From Coriaria nepalensis (taxonomy: Eukaryota; Streptophyta; Magnoliopsida; Cucurbitales; Coriariaceae), in assembly GCA_027186245.1 (NCBI GenBank), contig CP114493.1, positions 3,045,501-3,109,500 of the forward strand: a DNA stretch of 64,000 bases. Reading direction: 5' to 3'. This document shows, one piece after another, positions 1 to 13,000 of the stretch. Numbering within the stretch: position 1 is the first letter of the stretch; every line of letters starts with the position of its first letter. The notes beneath the pieces were generated by a model that was not told where the DNA came from, made no database searches, and saw nothing but the letters and a program-made list of their open reading frames with translations. The position numbers and the translations under genes are program-made.

Positions 1-1184
1 TTATGTTAATAACTTCCTTATAATCCAAATTGAAATACAAATTAATATTTAAATTTAAATTTAATTACTTTTTTATTCAATATATAAGTTATCATATTTT
101 TATTTATAAAATATTTTAATCATTTTTATTCATTCTTGAATTTTTTAATTTTTCAAAGAGAATTTTAAGAATTTTTTGAAGCGTCCAAAGTCAGGGTGGC
201 AATAGCAGTGGTAGCAGGATAAATGTTGTGGTGGATAAGGTAATGAGTTTAATAAAAATAAAAATTATTAAATTTTTTATATGTAATAATTTAAAAATTA
301 GATATTTATAGGTAAATAAATAATTAAATTTCTAGTTAGAGATTTATTTATATTTTAAATTAAAATATAAGGAAATTATTAATCTAAAAATAATAATTAA
401 ATATAATAATAATTAATCTAAAATAAAAGGATTTAAAAGCAATAGTGAAGTAAGGAGTAAAAATAAATAAAAAATAATTTAAATTTATAATAGTTATAAA
501 TAATATTAATTAACTAAAAAAATTTATAATACGAATTAAATTTTTGTTAATTACATCACAAAATATTTAAAAAATTCTTTAAGAAATAAAGTTGATATAA
601 ATACTTAAACAACCTACTTTTATTTGAAATTTATTATAAGAGATAATCCCAAGCAATCTCATTACGATGGTGGCATTGGAGTATTCAAATATATCAAACA
701 AATTCCTGGCCTCTGTTTGTTTTTTAGTTATAGGCCTTTAGTGATTCAAAGTTGGGGGTCGTGTTCCTTAACGAGAAGGTCACTAACAGGTTATGCAATA
801 AAGCTTGGTGATTCTGTCATTTCATAGAAGATAAAAAAAAAAAAAAAAAAAAAACACACATTATCTCAAAATCCTCAGCTAAGGCTGTGTATATATAGAT
901 CCTAAAGCTACGTGTGAAATTTTATGTCTTTCTCAGTTTATTCAAAGATCTTCAAATCACTCCATCACTTCCAGTTCCATTATGCAGTTAGTATAGGATG
1001 TGTTGGATTCCAACTCATCACTCTTGTAACTGTTTGTTACTGTCTGTCTATTAAAGTAGTTAACATTCAGTTATTCTTTTAGTTTGATTATTCTTGTACA
1101 AATACAAGTTAATGGGGGAATTTTATAATTAATGAAAAAAAAAAAAAATTTCACTCATTTCACAGTTGGATCCTACTATGATAT
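1..1184. other. AT-rich intergenic spacer
   Basis: I see no convincing gene here. The stretch is strongly AT-rich with long A runs near 829-854 and 1134-1148. A TATATATAGATCC stretch near 888 resembles a core promoter or LTR TATA region, but no open frame or recognisable LTR boundary follows. It may be the decayed end of a retroelement. Confidence 0.5.
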
Positions 1185-1330
1185 CACTACAAGAATCACA
1201 CCCAAATGCGACGCCTGTATACATTAAGTAAGACCAACATTTCTTCGTGTTAAATCCAAATTCGACGATTCCACACATCAGGTCATCTGGGGCGTTGCTA
1301 CGAATTTTGCGCGTCACGGTAATTACGGCT
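1185..1330 (+). mobile_element. CACTA-like transposon terminus (single end)
   Basis: CACTACAAGAA at 1185-1195 matches the canonical terminal inverted repeat of plant CACTA (En/Spm) elements. The following sequence carries short CGACG-type motifs (1208-1320), as is usual for CACTA subterminal regions. The three bases before it (TAT) could be a target duplication. I did not find the matching TTCTTGTAGTG end nearby; the closest is TTCTTGTAGTA near 13.64 kb. This is therefore either an orphan end or a chance match. Confidence 0.35.
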
Positions 1331-2790
1331 GGAATATATATACCATCGATACATACAAAAATTGAATAAATTAATTCATCTGTAAGCTAATCTCGGCCCA
1401 TGGCCAGTCTCGTGGTGCGGCTCTTCATTTCAGACACTTATGCTTTGAGAGGCCTAGCTAGGATTGTTCTTTGTGCTCGCGGCCCAGCTCGTTTTTTATG
1501 CGGTGTTCATAGAAGCGCCAAGGCTGGGCTGGACCTCTCATTCTTACAGCTCTATTGGTGCTAGAGATTTTCTTTCTCAAATTAATTGTTATTTTTGTTA
1601 ATTCAACCAAATATAATTTTTATTCTCGCATCATTGAGTTTCCTTGCAAGAAGAAACTTTTCGTTTTCATGATGTTAGTAGGATTTTTCTCTTTAATTTT
1701 TTGGGGTAGCGGCATGAGAATTTGCGTCGAGAGTTAAGTTTTCCATATAAGCACATGAGGACTGGTCAAATTAAATGAAAAAAAATGCTAAAATAATTTG
1801 GTAAGTTTTATAATTAATGGAGATGAGCCAACAAAGAAAGAGAGTTTATAGATCAAGTCTAGTGAATACATGGCCAATATCTATCACTTCTTTGCAAAAG
1901 TTGGCCCTTTACAAACATCATCTGTTTCGTAAATTTGGTTCCTTCAGCTGTTTAGCATCTTTCTCTAAAGTTCTCTCTCTTGATTCCTTTGATAATCGGT
2001 AATGAAGAAAATATATAAACAAAAGTGATTTTGGAACAAAAGAGCATGGCGGGGATGCTTCCCATTATTTCCTTCTTTTTATCTTTTTTTTTTTCCCACT
2101 CTCTTCTCTTTATCTTTTCGACTATGATGAGTACCCTTTTCTTGGAAGATAAGAACTTTTAGCTTTCCTGTGCCTCTCTATCACCTTCAACGTGCCCACA
2201 GTCAAAAGGATCTTCTCTAATGAGAGACAAATGGGCAGAAAAGTATAGTAATAGTTTTGTTATCTTCACCGAGGGGGGATACAATTCCTATTTAATCCAA
2301 AGTTGTGAGGACAACTCATGTCTTATCTTGTCTACTTGCTTTTAGGAGGTGGTGAAAGTGTAGAGCATCCGTGCCTTTTAAGACTCTTAAAAGCTTTTGT
2401 GAAGGTAACACTCTCCATTGAAGAAAATTAGGTTGGTGTTTAGCATGACATTATTAATGAAAGATTGCAACCTAATAAAAATGTGAGCCATTCTTTTAAG
2501 TAGCTCGTTCTTCTCTTACCTAAAGCGGAAATCCACCTTCGAAAAATAGATTCCAAATATCCAAATAATGGTTACCCAAAATTATGACAGGTGTGCTATA
2601 TAAAACTTGCATGTACAATGTTCTGGTTCAAAACCTATATCTAAACATATAGATAAAGAACAAAGAGATAGAGAGAGGAGAAGTATAACAAACAAGATAT
2701 TGTCCAAAGACCGGACAGTTTTCCATGGTTTTGGCTTTCGGTCACCGTAGCCTCTTCCTCTTTGCTTGGATATGAAACCATAACCCAATC
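1331..2790. other. Unassigned intergenic region
   Basis: No recognisable coding or repeat feature. The short open frames (for example 1555-1737 and 1817-2002) show no domain and no codon pattern unlike background. A TATATAAAAC stretch near 2596 is present, but no gene follows it. Confidence 0.4.
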
Positions 2791-2799
2791 TCTAATGGT

Positions 2800-4436
2800 A
2801 TCCACACAAACGACAATTCAAAGGTTTTTTTCTACATTTGATTGTCATCACATGTATATTAAATCTCTTGGAAGGTTTTTTTTAGAGAGAAAAGATGAAC
2901 AAAAATAAATTATTTCTCTCTCATCTCTGTCCTATGGGTGGCACAAGTGATGAACGGGAATCGTAGGGTTTCTATTGTTCCATTTATAAGGGACATTAGT
3001 TGTAGGCCATAGGCCCAATTGGGCTTCTAATCCCTCTACCTTTTAAGTTTGTGTTAGTATTTCATACTCGTTTAATTTCTAGTTTCTAAAAAATTAAGAC
3101 TAATAATTACTTTCAAAATAAATTGTAACTTTATTCAGTAAACTTTGTAACTTTATTTTAGGCCTTATCCATGAGCTCCTGTTTGGCCAATTAACACTTT
3201 AATATCCAACCGGGCTTTCCCTCTAATCCGAAATTTATTGTTGGACCTTATATTTATTAAATCTATATTTAATAAATATTTTAGTCAATTTAATAATTAT
3301 TTAATTAATTATTTAATTTCAAATTAAATCTAAATCACACTTTGGATATACTAGTAGTGCAGGTGTGATCTAAACTTAACTTATTAAACTAATTAATAAT
3401 TTAAGTCTTAAATCAAGTTCTCTAAGCGTGTTAGATTTTTCAAGATTAGATCCCTAAACTTTGATCCAGTAATTTTTATGTGTATGAACCAATAGGTTCT
3501 ACATTATGTCGATAAGTGGGCACAATAGTAACCTGTGAGTCTTATTCATTCTTTACGAATGAATCATCTAGATTTTCAAACAACTCTAAGTCAGACAGTC
3601 AACAAATCATCATACATTATTTAATTAACTTTGAACCACCGCACTCAAATTGTCGTCCAGCAAAATGTATGGGCCACCAGTACAATGAGAAGTTCTCAAA
3701 ATCGCACAAAAAACATATAATGACTATTACCGTACCAGACTAATCCTTCTAGCTATACCAAATCTCAGTCCATCCTAAAACATGGTTTAACTGTTAAACC
3801 CTAATAGACTTAACCATATGAATAATGAGATTCTTTATGCATCTTAGATAATGGATCTATAGAAAATTATTTTCCAACAATTTTACTTTGCAAAGATTCC
3901 TTGTTGTATAAGGTACATCACTTATATAATGTATCCTCTAGAAAATAAAGTGATGGATCCAATCGTATCACCCTACAAACTACACATACTCGAACATATG
4001 TCCAATAATCTGCCCTTTTAGTGGCTTATGGTTAAGACCATGTGGAGAAATATCAAAGTAAGAAAATTTATATGATTGTATTGTCGTGATCTCATGTCTG
4101 ACAATCACAATTACCATAATCACTTGACATGTCTTATTAACAATTATTATCATTTCCATTGAGATTTTTCGAGTGATCACGTTCAGTGATTAATATTTTA
4201 TTGATCCCCTGTATGTTTATACCAATATTCACCAATAATGATAATTATAAGAACATCATTCTTACAATAATAAGATAGCACAAGCAATAATCTTCTTGAA
4301 TTGTCAATGTCCCTTTATGACATTCCTATGATTACAAACGATTTGGATCTTAGGCTTACTGCTTCTTAGATCTTATCGAGCATGATCACTACCATGATCC
4401 CAAAAGCATTACCTAAGAGCTAGGAATCTATCATAT

Positions 4437-4471
<35 letters not shown>

Positions 4472-4647
4472 ATACATTCATTCGACCTTATTATTTTGAA
4501 CTAGATAATAAACAAATGATATATATATCAATTGCTCATATAATAAATATAAAGTATTTATAAGTTTTGATAATGTTTACAATAAAGACTTAATCTCATA
4601 AGTATATGACCCAATAAGATATATCCAAGTGGGTTGATGGGCATACA
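2800..4647 (-). repeat. 3' LTR of copia element 1
   Basis: Read on the minus strand, the LTR begins TGTATGCCCATC at 4647, immediately after a degraded polypurine tract (rc of 4648-4658). It carries a TATAAATG core promoter (plus positions 2981-2988). Part of it (about 4010-4647) is repeated in the same orientation at about 9180-9797. The inner motif near 3480-3520, a (t)GTGTATGAACCAATAGGTTC-like stretch, recurs in the other LTRs of this window. The lower end is uncertain, about 2.8 kb. Confidence 0.7.
4438..4468. repeat. (TA)n microsatellite
   Basis: About 15 TA units in a row, inside the copia 3' LTR. The equivalent place in the other LTR copy (about 9608) has only a short TATATATATA run, so the array expanded after insertion. 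Confidence 0.9.
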
Positions 4648-4699
4648 CTTTATATCTCTAACTTGCACCAAAGCCAATCGAGAATCTCAATTGTAACTC

Positions 4700-7600
4700 C
4701 ATTTTTGTAAAATGGCCATCGAACTTTTATTGGGAAAGTGGCTTAGTGAATTCCACTATATATTCATCTGTGTTTACTCTCTTTATGTTCACCTCTTGAT
4801 GTCCGACTATCTTTTGGATCTAGTGATACCGTCGCGATATATGTTTGGAATTTTGATGAGATCTTGGTTCCTTTGTTTGTGCAATTGCACCATTGTTATC
4901 GCACTTCACTACCACGATGCTAGGAGCCACACCAAGTTTAGTAATGGAATTCCTCATTCAAACTTCTTCTTTGGCTGATTTAGAGACGACTATGTACTCG
5001 GCTTCAATAGCTAAATCTGCGGTAGTTTTTTTTGGAACTCTTCTAACTTACTGCTTCACCATTCAGTACAACATGTATCCACATGTTGATTTGCTATCAT
5101 CTGGATCAAACTGAAAACTGGAGTCTGTGTAACCCTCAACTTTTAGATCGTTCCCTTTATAGATTAAGAACGTATATTTAGTCCTTCCCAAGTACGTAAT
5201 AATGTTCTAAATAGCCTTCCAGTGTTGTTCTCCCGGATTTCCTTAGAATATGCTCGTAACACTTAGAATATAGGATGCATCCGGCCTCATACATAGTGTA
5301 GCATACATGATAGTTCCTATAGCCGAAGCATAGGGAACTGTATTAATGTATTATATGTCTTCTTGTGTCTTCAAAGACATTTTCTTGGAGAGTGAGGTTC
5401 CATGACATATAGGCAATAACCCTTTCTTGAAATCCTCCATACTAAAAATATTTAGTAGTTTGCTAATATAAGTGGATTAGGTCAAGCCAATCAATCTCTT
5501 AGATCTATCTCTATAGATCATTATATATAGAACAACAGATGTGACTCAAATCTTTCATGGAGAAGTTTTTCGCTGGCAAAAATCTTTATTGGTTGCAACA
5601 TACTAACATCATTCCTAATGAGCAATATGCCATCGATGTACAAGATGATGAACTTTACTTTACTCGTACAAGCCGTCTTATACATACATGGATCATTCTT
5701 ACTTTTGACAAAATCAAACAATTTTATGGTTTTGTCAAAACAGATATTCCAACTCCAAGATGCTTGCTTCAGTCCATAGATTAATCTTTTCAATATGCAT
5801 AACTTGTTTGCACATGTTTGGTTTGCAAAACCTTCATGTTGTATCATATACACCTTCTATTCCAAATCCCCATTTGTTATATCTCATAATCATGTAAGCT
5901 ATTATAGTTAACAAAATTTTAATGGACTTGGTCATGGAAACTGGCGAGAAGGGTCTTCATAATTAATTCATTCTATTTGCCTATAGCCTTTAGCTACCAA
6001 ATGAGCCTTACATCTCTCTAGTTTTCCATTAGCCTCGTTTTTTTTCTTAAAGATCAATTTGCACTCGATTGAAACTATTCCTTTACGTGCTTCTTCCAAG
6101 GTCCAAACATGGTTGGCATACATGGAGTCTATTTAAGATCTTATGGTTGTAAGCCATTTCTCATTATAACTTATAGGTTCGTCATTTTTATAGAACTCTC
6201 ACTTGAGTTTCAATGAGGAAACCATCTCGTTCATGTTCAATTGAGACTCTCACAAATCTTAGAGGTTTCGATGTATCTTGAGGATCAGTAATTCCTTCTT
6301 TTAAAGGTTCCCAAGTGTGGGAAGTGTTAAATCTTGACTTTGAATCTTACCGCTATATTGTTAGTCTTAAATTTCTTTAAGAGTTACTTTGCTCTCACAG
6401 ATTCCTTCTTAAAAGAATTCCCTTTCTAAGAAAATATCATGCTTAGCTACAGACACTTTGAGTTCAGCGGGATGATAAAAGTAGTATTCTAAAGTCTCTT
6501 TAGGATATCCTACAAAATAGCATCTATCAAATCTTGCCTTTAATTTCTTTGCCTCCTACTTCTTATCATAAGCAAGACATCCCCATATCTTTATATGTCT
6601 AAAAGATGCCCTTTTACCTTTTCATATCTCATATGGAGTTATAGAAATGGATTTAGAGGGGATCATATTCCACACATATGCATCACTTTCAAGGACATAA
6701 CCCTAAAAGGACAAAGGCAATTCAGTCTAGGTATTCATAAACCTGACACTGTCTAATAGTGTTTGATTCCTCCTTCTGGAAACACCATTCAGCTGTGATA
6801 TTCTATGACGAGTCCACTGAGAGAGAATCTCATTCTCTTTTAGGTAATTAAGAAACTCATGGCTAAAGTATTCACCTCCTTGATCTTATTAAAAGATTTT
6901 AATACTTTTGTGTAACTATTTCTCTACTTCATTTGTATACTCTTTGAATTTCTCAAAAGATTCTGATTTATGCTTTATAAGATAAATGTAACTAAATCTT
7001 CAGATATTATCATTAAATGTGATAAAGTAGAGATATCCACCTCTAGTTGGCACTGACATAGGACCGCATACATTAGTATATATGAGTCCTAATAACTCAA
7101 TTGATCTTTCTTCAGTTCCACTAAAAAAAGACTTGATCATCTTGCCAAGTAGACATTACTCATAAGTTTGAATTGATATATAATAAAATGGATCAAGATA
7201 TCCATCTTTATGGAACTTGTTTGTCCTTGTCTCATTTGCATGTCCTAATTGACAATGCCAGAGATAGGTCTGATTCGTAACAGACTTTAGTTTCTTAAGC
7301 ATGTTCGTGTTCAAGCAAGTTTTATCTTTACAGTTCAAGAGATATAATCCATCAACTAAGGAACTACTTCCAAAGTGAACACCATTAATAGAAATATTAC
7401 AAATCATATCCTCAAAAGAGAATGTGAAAACATCCTCAACTAGTTTTGATACATAATTAATATTACTAATGATTTTTTGTGCATAGAAATATTATTTTAA
7501 AACCAGCTCTAAGCAAGTTGGTAAAGACAAAATATAAATTCATATGGATAATGTCGTAACTCTTACTCCATTTCCCATGTGCTGGTAGACTTCTCCTCTC

Positions 7601-8445
7601 TTCAGTCTTCTCTTACTTTTCAGAATCTACATATCAATAATACAAACATTAGAACAATAACCGGTATGCAAAACCCAAGTGGAAATAGCAATAGATGAGA
7701 TACCAACTCAAATCATGAACATATTTGAAATATCAACATGCTTTGACGAAAGAGATGCCAAGTATGCCACACAGTTCCATTTCCAATGTCCTATTTCATC
7801 GCAATGGAAACACTTTCCATCCTTGCTCCTTTTCACCTTTATCTTCTTCCTTTAATTGAGTTTCTCAAACTCAAAAAGTCCCTTCCATGCATACATTACT
7901 TCAGTTGAAACTCAATGAAATACTTTCCCTCCTTCCATAAGGATCCAACTTTTTCATGTGATATTGGACAGTAAAGGGTGAAAAATGAATCTAGTTAGAT
8001 GTTTATATCATTTTATAATTCTAGATCCATGCCATATCCTAGACAATCTCATGTTTTCAAGCATCCTATCATTTTTAGAATATGTTCTTCAACATGTGTG
8101 CATTCATCAATCCTCATGTGAATTAATGCTTTTGAAGCCTCATACTACTCATCGAGAACATGACTACCCCAAATCTCATTTAGAATTTTCATGATGTCCA
8201 TAGCATGCATTCTGTCATACATGATTTGAAGTTCCTTTGACATAAATGCTAACATAAGGTTATACACCTAGTCATCTTGTTCTAACTATTCTAAGATTCT
8301 TTCTCCTTTAGAGTTGCATTTTCCCAAAACGGAGCTTTCATCACTCCCATATCCAATATTTGAGGAAGGCATTCATTCTTGAGCATAATTCTTAATTTCT
8401 TATTCCAATCCTTAAAGTTAGTCCTCACTAACTTATTCATGCCAA
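4700..8445 (-). pseudogene. Ty1/copia polyprotein remnant (element 1): gag, integrase, RT, RNase H
   Basis: A decayed Gag-Pol reading frame with many stops and frameshifts, in the copia order on the minus strand. The Gag N-terminus starts near 8440 (NKLVRTNFKDWNKKL). A CCHC zinc knuckle at about 7771-7815 is intact (CFHCDEIGHWKWNC). The GAG-pre-integrase motif (WHCQLGHANE) is at 7156-7407. The integrase core runs about 7090-6400, where the first catalytic Asp position reads Asn (TNVCGPM). Reverse transcriptase is at 5853-5521 with YGLKQASWSWN; its YVDD box reads YIDG, so the active site is lost. RNase H-like sequence continues to about 4.7 kb. The integrase, RT, RNase H order separates copia from gypsy. 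It cannot encode a working polyprotein. Confidence 0.88.
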
Positions 8446-9179
8446 TCATTTATACTGACGAACTCTTCGTTATGGCCTACTTTTATAAAAAAAACACAAA
8501 CACAACATAAGTACATCATAAAATTATCAAATTTACTAAAATTAAGAGATTGTTAAATTTATTTTAACTCCCACTATTTTTCTAAAATTGAAATTTACCC
8601 TTTTTATGAAAATCAGGAATTAGTTTTTTCTCCATGTGGTTAAGAGACCCTTATACGAAAATTATGGTCTCAAGTGTCTGCAACCAACCATAATGATCAT
8701 GCAAGATAACAAAATATTTTTCGTAGTATATCTCCTTTTTTGCTCTCGAAGAATATAGTCTCACATGTTCATATCCAACCATATCTCCTAGTGAAGCTTG
8801 ACCCAAACTTTTCATGTGATATAACAACTACTCAAACTTATAAACCCTATGTGCCCATAGCTGGATATAGTTGGAATATTACAATCACTTGCATCTTATA
8901 TATATAATTAACAAATAAACTCATATATTAAGAAATCATTAACTCCTTGTGTCCATAGCAGATTAAATGATTGATTAATATCGAATTAATTTGTAATGAT
9001 TAATATCGAATTAATTTGTAACGGTTTGGAAGGCACTATGTAACACTTTCTTACACAACATATAAGTTTAATATTATAATTTATTTGATCTTATCAAGAC
9101 TCTTCAATCAATATCATGAGTTTCAATATTATAATTCGTACTATGAATCATGTCTAGTATATAAACATGTTGAATGAAT
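8446..9179 (-). other. Copia element 1 leader / 5' LTR inner part, poorly conserved
   Basis: This lies between the Gag start and the part of the 5' LTR that aligns with the 3' LTR. I could not find a clear initiator-Met tRNA primer-binding site. A 24-bp unit around ATTAATATCGAATTAATTTG is tandemly duplicated at about 8975-9022. Confidence 0.4.
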
Positions 9180-9797
9180 TAAGACCTTTTAGTGGCTTCT
9201 GGTTAAGACCACGTAGAGCAATATCAAAGCATGATATCTTATATGCTAGTGATGTTGTGATCTCAGGTATGAGTATCACAAGTACCATAGTCTCTTGACA
9301 AGTCTCATTAATAGTTATTATTATATATACTCAGACTTGTCGAGTAATCACGTTCAGTGAATAATCTTGTACCAATCACCTACATGACTATCTTGTTATT
9401 CACCAATACCTATTGTCAAGAATATCATTCTTACAATAAGAATATAACACATGCAAAAGTCTTTCTAGATTGTCAATTTCCCTTTATGACAATCCTATGA
9501 CTACGAACTATTTAGATCCTAGGCTTTTAGCTTCCTAGGTCTCACTAAGCATGATCACTATCATGATCCCAAAAGCATTACCTAAGAGCCAAGAATCTAT
9601 CATGAAAAATATATATATAAACATACATTCATTTGACTTTATTATTTCCAATAAGATAATAAACAACTGATAGATATATTAATTACTCAAATAGTAAATA
9701 CAAAGTAATTATGAGCTTTGGTAATATTTAGAATAAATACTGAATCTCATAAGTATATGAACCGATGGTATATATCCAAGTGGCTTGACGGGCATAA
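9180..9797 (-). repeat. 5' LTR (partial) of copia element 1
   Basis: This is a direct, same-orientation repeat of about 4010-4647. Shared landmarks are the CTTTTAGTGGCTT(A/C)TGGTTAAGACCA block, the GAGTA/GATCACGTTCAGTGA block and the CATGATCCCAAAAGCATTACC block. The two copies differ at many positions, which indicates an old insertion. The LTR start is mutated (GGGCATAAC instead of GGGCATACA on the plus strand). Confidence 0.7.
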
Positions 9798-9829
9798 CTT
9801 TCATTCCTATCATTTTGCAAACAAAAGGA

Positions 9830-10425
9830 AACATAAGAAGGATGGATAACATCATCAAAATAAAAAGAAGACTAAGATAAACCTAGATGGGTTAATGCAT
9901 CAGCAACTTGATTACATTTCCTAATGACATGATTAATATAAACAACAAAGGATTTAAACTAAAACTGTATAGTATGCCAAAATTGTTTAAGACACCATAC
10001 TGAGTAGCTATTCTGGATGACTTGAACCAAAACCTTAGAGCAACTTAAATTATGACAAAAGGAAACTAGCAAATTCCCTGAGGAATTTCTCACAATCTCA
10101 CAACAACTTAATAATCAAAAAGAGTGAAGAAAAGTCCTTTCCACATTCATTTTGTAGTAGCCAAGAGGAGGAACTTTCCAACTGCGAGCTCTACGAGATC
10201 TCAACCTATCTCAACAACCCAAATCTAACATGATGAATCTATCTAAAGCCAAAACAGCATAAAACTTCACCCAAGTAGAGTTAATACCAACAACCCATCT
10301 TAGAAATTGTTCAGTAATAAAATCAGCATGCATAACCTAACCATCATAACAATTCCTGGCAATCCAGATCTCCCAAAAAATATTTGTCTATCTATGAATA
10401 ATCCGTAAGCAGAAATAGTAATTTA
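9830..10425 (-). pseudogene. LINE (L1-type) RNase H-like C-terminal domain fragment
   Basis: The minus-strand translation shows the typical plant LINE ORF2 tail. It starts with IWIARNCYDG (the usual IWxxRN stretch) and continues with WKVPPLGYYKMNV and an SGNLLVSFCHN segment. It ends with HVIRKCNQVADALTHLG, the usual HVxRxxNxxAD motif. Several stops interrupt it. It is the downstream half of a LINE whose upstream half resumes beyond the LTR at 11.96 kb. The region is non-functional. Confidence 0.75.
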
Positions 10426-10429
10426 AAAT

Positions 10430-11952
10430 TTTTTCGGATCTAATCCGAATCATAGATTTATCACATAAACATATTACAACCAAGATCATGATCATAGCAT
10501 ATAAACATCACATATATATTTAAAAAAGCATAGTAACTTCATGTACTAACGTAAATTTAGAGAGGTAAGAATCTTACCTTTCTTTATTATAGAATCGAAC
10601 TTTATTTCCTGCTATGCCGAATCCAAAAGCAAGATGTATGCACTCACGTGCCGCCCTCTAATCGTAATCTACATGGTTCATTTCACTTAGTTTACTTTGT
10701 ACTTCAATGTTCAATACACTACCCGAGAATCTTGGGGAAAAGAAATGGAAAAAGTTCTCTTTTTCTCTCTTTGATTTCGACCAAGATGGTATAATGATCA
10801 TTAGGTTTTGGCCAAGTCCTATTATGGGTATATATAATGCTCCCTTAGGGCTAGATTACCATATAATTACCCATAGGCCTTTAACCCACTTAAGTATAAG
10901 GTTTCCTTTAATCTAACTAAGGGATCCAATGTGTTAATAACACATGAAATGGCCAGCCTTGTAGTGGGGTGATTGATGACCACTTAATTGTAATCCACTC
11001 CTTGATTAATTTAGCTCATGAAATCGTATTAACAATCTAGTCTATTAACTCTTTAATGTCTAAATGTTAATTACAAATTTTTAAAACTCTTTTATAATTA
11101 AATTAGTAGTCTTGTTGTAAGTTTACTAGCTTCTAATAAAACCAATGTCATCGAAGGTGTGCTACCAATGTCATCGAAGTTGTGCTACCAATTTGCATGA
11201 CATTAATTTAATAATTATTTAATTATCTTTTTGCCTTATAGTTTAACAAAAAGGTAAATTAAGGGTTTTCCATTAAAATGTAATTTGATATGTTTTTCCT
11301 TTTCTTCGAGAAAGTTAACCTGACTTACTAAGAACCTTAATATGTGCAAAAAAATAGGTTCTACATTATGCCGGTAAGAGGGTTTCATATCGCTATATGA
11401 TTTCATCTAATTTCAAATTAGATTTACTTAATTTGAAACACTCTTTAAAATTAAATGCTTAACTTAATCATCTAATTACCAATTAACTTTAAACCTCCAA
11501 AGTAAAGTGCATTTCCTAGCAAAGTGTCATGACTTCCCACAAGGATTACTTGTATTATAGTAACTTGATAATTTTTATTAACAGTTAATATTATTACCAA
11601 TTAAAATTATCTACATGTTATGTTCGGTGCACTTGGTCTCTAACAAGTACTATATAATTATCATGATATTCCACTAACATTAATGCTTATGTGAACAACC
11701 ATCCCACAGTCTTAGGAAATGAACTATGTGATATAGTCTATCTTGATTATCCTACAAACTATAAATATTTATACCTTAAGCTTTAAGCAACTTGTATCTC
11801 ATCGGCATGATCTCATCATGACCTCAAGTGCATAACTTAAGATACAAGACTTTACCATGATATGTATGTAATGAACACAACTCAGAAATAAGATTGTATC
11901 TCACAAAATGTATACCCATCAGGTCTAATCAAATTAGTTTGACGGACATACA
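10430..11952 (-). repeat. Solo copia LTR nested in the LINE
   Basis: On the minus strand this starts TGTATGTCCGTCAAAC at 11952 and carries the same internal landmarks as the other copia LTRs here: ATAGGTTCTACATTATGCCGGT at 11355-11376 on the plus strand and a TATATATA core promoter near 10829-10838. LINE sequence lies on both sides and no copia internal region is attached. It is therefore best read as a solo LTR left by LTR-LTR recombination. I could not identify a clean 5-bp target duplication, and the lower boundary is approximate. Confidence 0.65.
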
Positions 11953-11959
11953 TGTTCAA

Positions 11960-13000
11960 TTATCAAAGATAACAGTTTAAGAATGTAGAGTATATCACTG
12001 GAAACATGAGAAGCAGACCACCATGACATAAATCTATCAATATAGGCTGCAACACAATATGAGCATGACAGATAGAGGCAAAGAATGACCAAACCTTTGT
12101 TGTTGTTTTACCTTCAATAAAAGATGAAAGACAGACTCTTCCTACCTATTACGACAATAATGATAAGATCAAGGGAAGGCTATTCCTATCTTCTTGATAT
12201 TTCTATCTACTGTCACTGCATTTTGCAAAGCTTCTAGTAAAACAATATGATTTTCCGAGGTAATTAACACTCTTAAGAAGTTTGTAATATGGAATCTAAC
12301 CTTCTTTACTAGAAATAGCTTAACCAAGTTGATTTTTTAGAGAACGAAACATTCTTGCTAGGAGTCCCCACTCTGATATCATCTTCAAAATTAAAGGTAG
12401 GTATTGCATTCTTAATAAGTGTTACCTGATCTTGATGAAGATTAGCCAAGCCTTTGTGTTGACAACCTAAAAAGGGAGATCATAGGAAGGTTATATTAGA
12501 AGTGAGATAAAATCCCACCAACCTAATTATCATGCCAGAGACTGAATTTCCATCTCCCACACTCCAAATATATAGGTCAAGAAAATAAGCGATCATAGAA
12601 ACCATGTCCTTCCAAACCTTTGAGCTTGTAGGAGAGCCGGTCCATTAGGAAATTGGAAGCCTGAAAGAGTAGCTTCCCTTACAATGCAACAAATTCCAAA
12701 TCCTCTTCATACTAAAAGCATTGTACACATCATGTAATTTTCTATGACGAAGACCACCCAAGTCATTCTCTTTGCACATAGTTTCCCAAGATATGCAATG
12801 CCTTTTCCTTCCACCTTCTTTTGAATCCTAAAAACATTTAGCCATAAGGGATTCAAGGACTTCCTTAGGGACATAAGCAAAAGCCAAAAGGTGAAGTGGG
12901 ATAGAGGAAAGAACATGGTTAATAATGATTAGTTTCCCTCTAATAGAAAGAAATTGAGATTTCTAACTATCAAACTTAAAAGTAGCTTTGCAACCGAAAC
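11960..13000 (-). pseudogene. LINE (L1-type) reverse transcriptase C-terminal fragment
   Basis: The minus-strand reading shows the conserved post-RT region of plant LINEs: SIRGKLIIINHVLSSIPLHL (plus positions about 12880-12960), then a KENDLGGLRHRKLHDVYNAF stretch (12710-12780), equivalent to the family's GGLGLR block, followed by an FSMKRIWNL-like segment. Frameshifts and stops are frequent. Together with 9830-10425 it represents the 3' half of one LINE; the catalytic RT palm and endonuclease are not seen. Confidence 0.72.
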
